Source of the DNA: Candidatus Kapaibacterium sp.
GTDB lineage: Bacteria > Bacteroidota > Ignavibacteria > Kapaibacteriales > Kapaibacteriaceae
NCBI GenBank assembly: GCA_030830285.1
Contig: JAURNF010000212.1
Coordinates: forward strand, 1-14,938
Direction of reading: 5' to 3'
Length of the DNA stretch: 14,938 bases
Shown here: positions 1 through 7,081 of the stretch, one piece after another
How the letters are laid out: each line of letters starts with the position of its first letter
Numbering within the stretch: the stretch's first letter is position 1
The notes under the pieces: model-generated
The model's database searches: none
The model's input: only the letters and a program-made list of their open reading frames with translations
Told to the model about the DNA's origin: nothing
Program-made: the position numbers and the translations under genes

Positions 1-732
1 AATACGATGAAGCTGCCAATCCAACGATAGCACCACGACATGTTCTCCGCCACCACGTCCGTCGAGATCGCGAACAGAATGGCCAACAGCAATGCCGAGC
101 CACGGTGGTAGATAGTCACGCCATGCACGGGGTGAAAGATCGTGCACATTCATTGCGAGCCAGTGCGTGGTTGATGTATAGTCGTCGATGATTGCGTTGT
201 ACGCCCCCTGACGAAATGCGGGTGATGGCCAGAAGGAGATTTGAAGATCGAATGGGCGGAGTGCGGGGATGTAGTGTTTTGCCAACGGGAGTGCAGCACC
301 CAGTGTGTTTGCACCGATGTCGCCCCATGAAAACCCATAGTCTCGCGAGAAGCCGTCGCGTACTTCGATGTAGGTCTGATACGTCATGGCCACGCCGAAT
401 CCCCACCACGCAGCAGAGGCTGAGTCGAGTCCGCACCAGCGCAGTAGGTCGCCATACACCGTTGACGTCATGTATGCGAACGTCGCATGACCGTACTTAT
501 CGGCATTCAAGGCGTAGTCATAGTCTTGCTGCGTGTTGATGTGAAACGGGACACGCTCGCCCTTCCACCAGAGGTTGTTGAGCATTCCATGTCCAACAAC
601 AAAGCCACCAACGGTAGCGCCAGCAACAATACCAGTGCGCAGTGGGTCGATATGCGAAGAGTCATTCGATGGTTGCGCTTGCGTTCGCACTGCGAATGAG
701 AGAACAAGCACAATGATGACGAGCCAGCGCAT
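1..732 (-). CDS. DUF2279 (YfiM-like) envelope protein, partial (runs off left edge)
   Basis: An open frame starts at an ATG at 732 and reads leftward with no stop to base 1, giving 244 residues of an incomplete protein. Residues 1-19 are a signal peptide (hydrophobic MRWLVIIVLVL core, TQA cleavage site). The body has the pattern I associate with DUF2279: an early NLWWKGE stretch, a DKYGH block at about 78-82, YIEVRDGFS at about 121-129, and a FSWGDIGAN block at about 134-142. Family members are predicted periplasmic or membrane-associated proteins of unknown role. The start overlaps the stop of the upstream barrel gene by one base (TAATG), so it is probably translated by coupling and is the last gene visible in the operon. 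The family call is from motif memory. The frame is certain, and the C-terminal part lies outside the window. Confidence 0.75.
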   Translation of the reverse strand, partial: MRWLVIIVLVLSFAVRTQAQPSNDSSHIDPLRTGIVAGATVGGFVVGHGMLNNLWWKGERVPFHINTQQDYDYALNADKYGHATFAYMTSTVYGDLLRWCGLDSASAAWWGFGVAMTYQTYIEVRDGFSRDYGFSWGDIGANTLGAALPLAKHYIPALRPFDLQISFWPSPAFRQGAYNAIIDDYTSTTHWLAMNVHDLSPRAWRDYLPPWLGIAVGHSVRDLDGRGGGEHVVVLSLDWQLHRI

Positions 733-2057
733 TAGAGTTTCGCAACAATACCGAGAATAGCTCCGATACGAAGGAGCTGACGGTTGACACGCGTGCCAGG
801 TGGAAGATTCACGTAATCGGTGTACTCCGTGGGGGGTGCACTGTTGACATATCCACCACCAATGATGCCACCTACAGTAAACTCTATCGGATCAATGGCG
901 AAATTCCAGCCAACAGTTCCATGGTAGAGATCGTAATTCACGATTGCATTCGACGCCGTTTCATCGGAGCGAAGAAACGAGCCGTCACGAATCAGTGAGA
1001 CGTAGAACGATGTGCGATCAGTAATCTTTGTTCGCATACCAATAGCGACATTCACGACTGGATAACTGTTGATGACCTCGCCGTATGAGTAAACGGTATC
1101 AGGGACGATTCCTCGAAATGCCTTCGGCGTTAGAGGTCGGTATGGATTCAATCCCGCGAACCACTCCATTGTGATATAGAGACTGGTTGTAGCTCCATGC
1201 CAGGTTGCGCCGAGCGCCACCGACATTGGTGTGCGGTACTCTGCTGTAAGCGTTGACTGACGGTCGCCGTATAGTGTGATCATCGAATCGTTTTCTTGCA
1301 AGGCTTGCGCAATACGCGTCTCACCACGAAGCGTAAGGATATGCAGAGCAGGAGTCGTTACAGAGATCCCAACGCTGAACGGTCGTCCGTTGTAGAGGTA
1401 TCCAAGCTTCGCAAGAATTCGACCAGTTCCATATGCTTCGAACTCAGTCAGACTACCCGACTCAGCCCGTGTGGCATCAAACGATGCAAGGCTTATCAGC
1501 GATGAGTATTGTGAGCGCGCCACAGAACCGTATGCTGTGATGCCGATTGAATGAACTGAATCAAACGATCGTGACCAAGTACAACCAAACCACGAGTCGC
1601 TTAGGTCACGTATCACTGTTCCTGAGACAGAATATGCTGCTACATCGGATGTCCGAGATGTAGATGTACCGTCGAGGTCGAGTGAGACGTTTGTTCGCTT
1701 GAGATACGAGACGACGAGCGACTGCGATCCCAGGAAGCTGATGGGAATCTTGATTGCAACGAGCGACGGAAGGGGCTCGGAGCTCCCAGATCGAAGTCGA
1801 AAGTCGAACTCAGTTGTTGAGATCGACGACCGAGTAACATTCAAGGTGATTGCCGACTGTACAGAGCTTGTATCTGGGTTAAAGGCAACAGCACCGGGAT
1901 TGTAGTATGTCGACGACAGGTCAGTCGTTGAGCCAACCACGGCACCACCAAGCAGCCACGACTGTGTTCCATACTGATTAGTCCAGTAGTGTGAGTCCTG
2001 TGCGCTCAGCGTAGCTGTGCTGATGGACGCGATGGCGATCAGTAACAGGTAGCGCAT
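732..2057 (-). CDS. Outer-membrane beta-barrel protein, FadL/OmpP1-like
   Basis: This encodes a 441-residue protein from the ATG at 2057. Residues 1-20 form a signal peptide ending in LSAQ. The mature start (about 28-58: QYGTQSWLLGGAVVGSTTDL followed by SSTYYNPGAVAF) matches the usual opening of OmpP1/FadL/TodX-type barrels, in which an LGGA motif is followed by NPA/NPG. The rest is alternating short amphipathic strands rich in Ser, Thr, Tyr and Gly, as in a barrel. The last residues (RIGAILGIVAKL) end in Leu rather than the common terminal aromatic. FadL relatives carry hydrophobic substrates across the outer membrane, but no substrate can be inferred here. A longer frame to 2114 exists, but it would add 19 residues overlapping the dipeptidase gene and displace the signal peptide. 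The gene starts 2 nt after the dipeptidase stop, and its stop overlaps the next start. Confidence 0.72.
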   Translation of the reverse strand: MRYLLLIAIASISTATLSAQDSHYWTNQYGTQSWLLGGAVVGSTTDLSSTYYNPGAVAFNPDTSSVQSAITLNVTRSSISTTEFDFRLRSGSSEPLPSLVAIKIPISFLGSQSLVVSYLKRTNVSLDLDGTSTSRTSDVAAYSVSGTVIRDLSDSWFGCTWSRSFDSVHSIGITAYGSVARSQYSSLISLASFDATRAESGSLTEFEAYGTGRILAKLGYLYNGRPFSVGISVTTPALHILTLRGETRIAQALQENDSMITLYGDRQSTLTAEYRTPMSVALGATWHGATTSLYITMEWFAGLNPYRPLTPKAFRGIVPDTVYSYGEVINSYPVVNVAIGMRTKITDRTSFYVSLIRDGSFLRSDETASNAIVNYDLYHGTVGWNFAIDPIEFTVGGIIGGGYVNSAPPTEYTDYVNLPPGTRVNRQLLRIGAILGIVAKL

Positions 2058-2059
2058 GT

Positions 2060-2647
2060 TTACTCGTTGAGAATTGCGTACTTCTCCCAACCACGGAGGT
2101 CGAAGTGCCACCACTCGCTTGGTAACACATCGAATCCAGCAGCATTCATGATGCTCTCGAGCAACCGTCGGTTCGTGAGAATGTTTTCTGGGAGATCAGT
2201 GTACGTTGCTGCTGCACGATCTGTGAACTCGTCATATCCTGTGCCCATGTCGAGCTCTGCACCTGTGCTGTCACACAGCGTGAGGTCAAGCGCACATCCA
2301 CGGTTGTGACGTGACCCTTTTGCTGGGTCGGCGACGTATCGCTCGTCAGGAACGATACTCCACATCAGACGTTGAATGCTGAGTGGACGGTATGCATCGA
2401 ACACTTTGAGCTGGAGTCCGCGTAACTGTGCATCACGCTGCGCTTGAAGCAGTTGCTGTGCCACTGCACGTCGCGCGTAGAGCGTGTCGGAAGTGTAGAG
2501 GATGCGATTAGTAAAGTTGTTGGTTGTTGCATACCGAACGTCTGTCAGTAGGTTCGGCACAACATCGTGGAGTCGAACCAACACGGTATCGCGTGGTTCC
2601 GTCTCGAAGGTCATGGACATTACAGCTAGTACGAGAAACGAGAGCAT
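2060..2647 (-). CDS. D-alanyl-D-alanine dipeptidase (peptidase M15D, VanX/DdpX family)
   Basis: This 195-residue protein is predicted to be a zinc dipeptidase cleaving D-Ala-D-Ala. The M15D signature is complete: YRP at 86-88 (the Arg stabilises the transition state in VanX), SRHNRGCALD at 112-121 giving zinc ligands His114 and Asp121, and EWWHF at 178-182 giving catalytic Glu178 and the third ligand His181. The N terminus (MLSFLVLAVMSMTF) looks like a short signal peptide, so it probably acts in the periplasm. That fits turnover of peptidoglycan dipeptides rather than the cytoplasmic vancomycin-resistance role of VanX. There are no vanH, vanA or two-component genes around it. It lies 13 nt after a beta-lactamase-fold serine hydrolase, which could act on related D-amino-acid peptides. 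No Shine-Dalgarno sequence is visible. Confidence 0.9.
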   Translation of the reverse strand: MLSFLVLAVMSMTFETEPRDTVLVRLHDVVPNLLTDVRYATTNNFTNRILYTSDTLYARRAVAQQLLQAQRDAQLRGLQLKVFDAYRPLSIQRLMWSIVPDERYVADPAKGSRHNRGCALDLTLCDSTGAELDMGTGYDEFTDRAAATYTDLPENILTNRRLLESIMNAAGFDVLPSEWWHFDLRGWEKYAILNE

Positions 2648-2660
2648 GCTCGAATCTACG

Positions 2661-3983
2661 TCACTGCTTCACAATCAGCGTTCGAGAAGTTGCGTTCGAT
2701 GTTCGAGACTCAACCATGTAGACGCCAGGTGAGAGTCCGCGTACGTCTACCGAACTCGCCGTTGATTCATGGACAACGCTTCCATCGACAGCCCAAATGC
2801 GTATTATCTCTCCCTGGTGATGCACAACGTCGCTTACTGGATTTGGCCATACAGCTGCTGTTGTTTTAGCATCGGAGTCTGACACCGACGTGGCACACGG
2901 GAGAGCTGCAATGAGTTCCCACATTTGGCGATCGTAGACGATCTGCATTGGCTCCGAGCCAGTAGGAGGGTTGCCCATGCGGATGATCACCATATTCTGA
3001 CTCGGTATAACGTAGAGCTTCTGGTCATTCTTGCCCAAGCCCATGTACATGTCGCTTGGTGCTTGGGGAATCAACGGTCCGGGCAATGATGCTTCGATTC
3101 CCGGTAGCATCATACGATCCTTGCCATTCAACCAGAACAGGTATCCGTAGGATGGGTTGAGATCTTGGGATGTTGAAATCATATCGTTGAAGTATGCTCG
3201 ATCACGGATCACTGTGTCGCCATTCCATACTCCCTTAGCGAGCAACAGCAATCCATATCGCGCCATTGATCGCGGCACTGACAACAGCACACCATTGATG
3301 AAGACTCCGCCCATGCCAATGGGTCGGGCGAGGTGTTGCGTGTAGTATCCTGTGAAGGTCATCCCTGACGCGGCTGCAACAATGTCTTGCAGCTTGAGGT
3401 ATGCCGGGTTGTAGTAATCCCAGATGGTTCCGGGCGGCGCGCGATAGATGAAGCAATCTGGCACACGACAATCCGTATCGTCTGGACCCCGACCCTCAAC
3501 ACCCGTTGTCATTGTCAAGTGATGTTGCACAGTGATCGCATCTTCCTGTGCCTTAGTCATCAGACTCCAGCCATTGCCAAGGTATCGAGAACTTGGCTGC
3601 TGTATATCGAGTAGCTTCTTCTCCTGCGCGATTCCTACAAGTGCCGCTGTGACAGTCTTTCCGGCTGATGCCCAATACCAGACACTGTCACGCTGAAATG
3701 AACCGAAGTACCACTCACGAACGATACGTCCATTCTTGAGAACGATGAATGCCTTCGTCTCAGTACGGTCGAGAAACGCATGCAGTGAGTCCATTCGCTC
3801 CTGACACCATCCAAGCTCGCTCGGAGGCATCGTCTCCCACACGCCTGTGCTCTGTGCTGGAGGAAAGTAGAGCTCTTGTGCTCGGACTCCAACAATCAAC
3901 GTGGAAGCGAGTACGAGATGTACGATGATTTGTGCGAGCCGTCTATGGCTTGGCGTAGCGCGGATTACTGAGATACGATTCAT
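2661..3983 (-). CDS. Secreted serine hydrolase (beta-lactamase/PBP fold) with T9SS sorting domain
   Basis: From the ATG at 3983 this is a 440-residue protein. It has a long n-region and hydrophobic core (about 15-35), then a beta-lactamase-family (class C/esterase EstB-like) catalytic domain. The nucleophile motif is S-A-G-K at about 106-109, and the YxN motif is DYYNP at about 189-193. The block near 315-338 (MGLGKNDQ then IPSQNMVII) corresponds to the family's third motif region. After a linker the C-terminal ~65 residues (VWPNPVSD, then a beta-rich segment, then LSPGVYMVE, ending TLIVKQ) are a type A T9SS sorting domain, so the enzyme should cross the outer membrane and be surface-anchored or released. 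Substrate could be a peptidoglycan peptide, a D-peptide or an ester. Cys172 and Cys177 may form a disulfide. The start overlaps the upstream haem-protein gene by 41 nt. An alternative ATG at 4022 would lengthen the overlap and put 13 residues ahead of the leader. Confidence 0.85.
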   Translation of the reverse strand: MNRISVIRATPSHRRLAQIIVHLVLASTLIVGVRAQELYFPPAQSTGVWETMPPSELGWCQERMDSLHAFLDRTETKAFIVLKNGRIVREWYFGSFQRDSVWYWASAGKTVTAALVGIAQEKKLLDIQQPSSRYLGNGWSLMTKAQEDAITVQHHLTMTTGVEGRGPDDTDCRVPDCFIYRAPPGTIWDYYNPAYLKLQDIVAAASGMTFTGYYTQHLARPIGMGGVFINGVLLSVPRSMARYGLLLLAKGVWNGDTVIRDRAYFNDMISTSQDLNPSYGYLFWLNGKDRMMLPGIEASLPGPLIPQAPSDMYMGLGKNDQKLYVIPSQNMVIIRMGNPPTGSEPMQIVYDRQMWELIAALPCATSVSDSDAKTTAAVWPNPVSDVVHHQGEIIRIWAVDGSVVHESTASSVDVRGLSPGVYMVESRTSNATSRTLIVKQ

Positions 3984-5025
3984 CGGTAAGCGTTCTGAGG
4001 AATGCAACAAGATCGGCAACATCAGACTCGCCTAGACCCAATCCAGGTTTAAGACTGAACTGGAGAAGTATATCGACCGTCGATGACTGCTTAACACCTG
4101 ATGAATAGTGACGGACAACATCTTCGAGCGTCGTGAAGCGTCCATCGTGCATGTAAGGTGCTGTTACGGCAATGTTGCGAAGGGTAGGCACTTTGAACTT
4201 TGCGCGGTCGCTGGGGTTGCTTGTTACGCGCTCGCGACCAATATCTTCGAACGATGCGTCATCATCCAATCCGTTATTCATGAACCGATCGTTGGTGAAG
4301 TTGGGTCCACCATGACAGTGAAAGCATTCACCTGACTTCACCTTACCAGTTGGATCAAACTCACTGAAGAAGAGCTGACGTCCACGCTCTTCTTGTTCGT
4401 TGAACGTTGCTTGACCCCGCTGCACCTTGTCCCACTTGCTGTTACCAGAGACGATTGTCAGCATGAACTGCTCCATCGCAATACCCATGCGTTCTGGAGT
4501 GATCGAGTCGGAACCGAATGCGCGAATGAATTGATCACGAACGTGCTGCTTCGATGATAGCGTACTGACAGCGTTGGCCAACGTGTTGTCCATTTCTAGC
4601 GGATCCACGATAGGCATTAGCGCCTGCTCACGCAGCGTGGCTACGCGACCATCCCAGAAAAACCCACGGCGATGCCAGCCAAGGTTCGCGACCGACATTG
4701 CTTGACGCGTTCCCTCGAGTCCGCGAATGCCGACGCTGTACGTGCGTCGATCAGAAAGACCATCTGCTTGGATGTGACATGAAGCACAGCTCTGCGTTCC
4801 GTCGCGTGAAAGAGCTGGATCGTAGAATAACATTCGACCTAGTTCGACGCGCTGCTGTGTAAGAGGGTAGTCGGTTGGGAGCGGCATGGATTGAAACCCA
4901 TTCGGAAAGCTCGCTGTGTCCAATACGTATGGTGTTGGATCATACTCAGGCGTGGGGACAGGGGCGGATGTGTCCGTACATCCGATTACTGCGCAAGCGA
5001 GAGCAATTATAAGGACTGCCTTCAT
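3943..5025 (-). CDS. Di-haem cytochrome c peroxidase family lipoprotein (MbnH/BCCP-like), Trp-containing copy
   Basis: This 360-residue lipoprotein has a lipobox AVIGC with Cys16. It carries two c-type haem sites, CASCH at 80-84 and CFHCH at 234-238, and a likely axial Met292 in APYMHDG. The inter-haem region reads GFFWDGRV at about 121-128. Trp124 is the residue that in bacterial cytochrome c peroxidases and MauG sits between the haems and relays electrons. The length and motif order fit the CCP/MauG superfamily (COG1858). Family members reduce peroxide or perform long-range oxidation of a partner protein; MbnH oxidises a Trp of MbnP to kynurenine. An MbnP-like gene sits two genes upstream, so a partner-modifying role is plausible. 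On the Trp criterion alone this copy is the better MbnH candidate of the two. Its ATG overlaps the preceding gene's TGA by 4 nt (ATGA). Confidence 0.88.
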   Translation of the reverse strand: MKAVLIIALACAVIGCTDTSAPVPTPEYDPTPYVLDTASFPNGFQSMPLPTDYPLTQQRVELGRMLFYDPALSRDGTQSCASCHIQADGLSDRRTYSVGIRGLEGTRQAMSVANLGWHRRGFFWDGRVATLREQALMPIVDPLEMDNTLANAVSTLSSKQHVRDQFIRAFGSDSITPERMGIAMEQFMLTIVSGNSKWDKVQRGQATFNEQEERGRQLFFSEFDPTGKVKSGECFHCHGGPNFTNDRFMNNGLDDDASFEDIGRERVTSNPSDRAKFKVPTLRNIAVTAPYMHDGRFTTLEDVVRHYSSGVKQSSTVDILLQFSLKPGLGLGESDVADLVAFLRTLTDESYLSNPRYAKP

Positions 5026-6020
5026 GGTCGAAACCGAGGATCGTTGATAAACTGCTCGTCGGTAAGGCTGCGCAGAAATGCCTCAAGGTCGTTACACTCA
5101 TCGTCGCGCAGTCCTAACGGAACGATACGCGCATCTGTAGCAGGGTGACCCATTCCTCCGCGATTATAACGATCAATCACCTCACGAAGGGTCGCAATCG
5201 TGCCGTTGTGCATGTATGGCGCCGTAACCCCCACGTTTCGCAGCGATGGAACTTTAAACATGAAGCGATCCGACCCCACGTTTGTCAGTCGATACCGTCC
5301 AACATCCGTGTACGTAGCAAGTGCGCCATTGTTTGTGAATGCATGTGATGTGTACAGCAATCCGCCGTGACATGACGTGCATCCCGTTCGTGCGCTCATG
5401 AAGAGCGAGCGACCGCGTTCTTCTTGTTCGGTGAGCTGCTGCTGGTCTGCACGTGAACGTCCACTCACGAGTGTGCGCTCAAAGCAGGCGATCGCACGTG
5501 TAACCACGTATGCGTCAAGATCGCGCTGGTATGCTGCTCGACTGAGCTCTTGAAGTTCCACGTCTTGCCGAAGTCTCTCAACCACATCCAGCATGTTCAT
5601 GTCGAACTCATGATGCTCTTGTACGGGCACGAGTACTTGCATTTCCAGGGTTGGTACACCACCCTCTCGCATGAAGTACGGCAGATAGCCAACGTTAGCC
5701 AGCGATGGAGCGTTACGCGGTCCAACACGATCTTCTACACCGACACTCGTCGTGCGACCGTCCGTGAATGCACGGGATGGGTCGTGGCATGATGCACATG
5801 ACACCGCACGTGTGCGCGATAGTTCGGTTGAGTAGAACAACATCTTGCCCAGCCGTATGCGCTCGGCAGTTGGCTGATTGTCGGTCGGGATGTTTTGCTC
5901 TGGAAACCCCGGAGGAACATCGATAAGAGATTCCGTCGGCTCTGCGCTGTGTTGCGTCGTACAACTCATGACGACGAACAACAGCAATCCCAGACTACCG
6001 AAGAAGAATGACTGGGACAT
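5022..6020 (-). CDS. Di-haem cytochrome c peroxidase family lipoprotein, Trp-free paralogue
   Basis: This 332-residue lipoprotein (VVMSC, Cys20) is paralogous to the next gene. It has CASCH at 75-79, CTSCH at 214-218, Met270 in APYMHNG as likely axial ligand, and a shared C-terminal pattern (FLRSLTDE). The segment equivalent to FWDGRV reads YFMREGGV (115-122), and the whole protein contains no tryptophan, so the canonical inter-haem Trp is absent. I recall MREGG-type sequences in Bacteroidota relatives, which would make this a subfamily trait rather than damage; that needs an alignment. It directly follows the MbnP-like gene, overlapping it by 26 nt, and is therefore positionally the first MbnH candidate. 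Starting at the ATG at 6020 is required to keep a full lipoprotein signal. Peroxide reduction, or electron transfer to or from the second copy, are alternatives to Trp oxidation. Confidence 0.88.
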   Translation of the reverse strand: MSQSFFFGSLGLLLFVVMSCTTQHSAEPTESLIDVPPGFPEQNIPTDNQPTAERIRLGKMLFYSTELSRTRAVSCASCHDPSRAFTDGRTTSVGVEDRVGPRNAPSLANVGYLPYFMREGGVPTLEMQVLVPVQEHHEFDMNMLDVVERLRQDVELQELSRAAYQRDLDAYVVTRAIACFERTLVSGRSRADQQQLTEQEERGRSLFMSARTGCTSCHGGLLYTSHAFTNNGALATYTDVGRYRLTNVGSDRFMFKVPSLRNVGVTAPYMHNGTIATLREVIDRYNRGGMGHPATDARIVPLGLRDDECNDLEAFLRSLTDEQFINDPRFRP

Positions 6021-6957
6021 GGCGTGTACTGCCTGATGTGGTGGTTGCCACGAGTGTGTACGTCCCTGAGGCTACCATTGTGAGATCCCATGCATTGTGC
6101 GAATCCTGCGAGACAGGAAGTATGCGCGTTGATCCCCAGGCGTCAACAAGCATCGCATGTGCAAGCACGTCGCGATCGCTTCGCACCGTAATCGTGCCTG
6201 AAGTCGGCGTTGGCCAGACTGTGAGCGCTTGCGCCTGACTCAGGTCTGCAACAGACGTGGTTGGAGAGGAGAACACGCGTGTCGCAACGTTGTTCGACAT
6301 CACAATCGTTTCTTCGCCATATCCATGGAAAATCAATCCAAACGATACATCGAGTCCAGCGAACAACTTGCTGTATTCCGCAGCGAGATTGATCTCAACA
6401 CCTGAAGACGTAGGTGTAGTGCTTACCGGCATTGTGATCTTACGGTAGAGCTCGTCGCCAACGGTATGGACTTGCACATCTGCTGAGACAACATCCTTCG
6501 ATGTGCCAGCTGACCCCTCTACGGCCAGAAAACGATATCCAGCAGCCCAGCCCCAGTGCATCGTAGGATTCTTGAGCGCCAGGGGATGCTCAGATGGATA
6601 CAGCGTTGGATCGAGATGGTTCCGAGGCTTATCGACGCCGACGTGGAACTCCAGAGCTTCAACGTTTGTAACATCATACGACCCAAGCGGGTAACGCTTC
6701 TGACCAAGTGCATCGACCAGGACATAGACATCGGTGAGAGGTGTTCGCTTGCCTCCGTCGTGGATCACTGTGATCTCGGCAAGGTAGTACTTCACGAAGC
6801 GAGGTTTGAAGTACCACGCGCCGTTGTCCATAGCATAGGTGGTGCCTGCCTGGAGTGCTTCCCCCTGCATCCTGTGGTCGATGGACAGGGTTAGGTCAAC
6901 CGCCCGAACAGAAACACTGCACAGTACGAGAACGAGGAGAATGATTGTAGTGCGCAT
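5995..6957 (-). CDS. MbnP-family protein with C-terminal T9SS sorting domain
   Basis: This 320-residue secreted protein has a signal peptide at 1-19 (ending SVRA). Residues about 20-235 match the MbnP family: FHVGVDKPRNHLDP near 104-117, YPSEHPLA near 120-127 and MHWGWAAGYRF at 133-143, with His105, His113, His124, His134 and Trp135/Trp137. MbnP of methanotrophs binds copper and carries a kynurenine made from Trp by the di-haem enzyme MbnH. Trp48, Trp135 and Trp137 are the candidates in this domain. A C-terminal module (about 246-320: VWPTPTSGTITVRS, then VASGTYTLV) resembles a type A T9SS sorting domain, with Thr in place of the usual Asn of the PNP motif. This suggests export to the surface. 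It is the first gene of the seven-gene operon, and the next gene is a di-haem enzyme. No methanobactin precursor or maturation gene is visible. Copper binding itself is inferred from the family. Confidence 0.85.
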   Translation of the reverse strand: MRTTIILLVLVLCSVSVRAVDLTLSIDHRMQGEALQAGTTYAMDNGAWYFKPRFVKYYLAEITVIHDGGKRTPLTDVYVLVDALGQKRYPLGSYDVTNVEALEFHVGVDKPRNHLDPTLYPSEHPLALKNPTMHWGWAAGYRFLAVEGSAGTSKDVVSADVQVHTVGDELYRKITMPVSTTPTSSGVEINLAAEYSKLFAGLDVSFGLIFHGYGEETIVMSNNVATRVFSSPTTSVADLSQAQALTVWPTPTSGTITVRSDRDVLAHAMLVDAWGSTRILPVSQDSHNAWDLTMVASGTYTLVATTTSGSTRHVPVILLR

Positions 6958-7081
6958 GATGGGGTGGTAGACGGTGGTTCAATGGGAAAAGTTACGGCTA
7001 TTCCGTGTACAATTCACGTGCTGAAAAGCCCCCAAACGCGTAGTTTGCAACCCGGTCTCTTTGTCACCAGAAGGAATTCAC
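6958..7081. promoter_or_regulatory. Divergent intergenic region between the MbnP-led operon and the desaturase
   Basis: This 124-bp gap is the only space available for promoters of both the leftward seven-gene operon and the rightward desaturase gene. A TAGTTTG at 7041-7047 resembles, imperfectly, the Bacteroidota -7 element TAnnTTTG facing the desaturase. I found no convincing sigma-70 pair on the leftward strand. A CACGTG palindrome lies at 7016-7021. No operator can be assigned. Confidence 0.4.
7069..7075 (+). promoter_or_regulatory. Ribosome binding site of the desaturase gene
   Basis: AGAAGGA lies 6 nt before the ATG at 7082. It decides the start: the frame could open at a TTG at 7061, but that codon lies upstream of this site. 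Confidence 0.75.

Noticed and set aside
116..699. Several 60-115 codon frames on both strands at the left edge
   Set aside because: The uninterrupted minus-strand frame from 732 to base 1 encodes a recognisable DUF2279 protein with a signal peptide and explains the region.
2060..2647. Vancomycin-resistance (vanX) gene
   Set aside because: The enzyme family is right, but there is no vanH, vanA, vanR or vanS nearby and the protein appears exported, so a resistance role is not supported.
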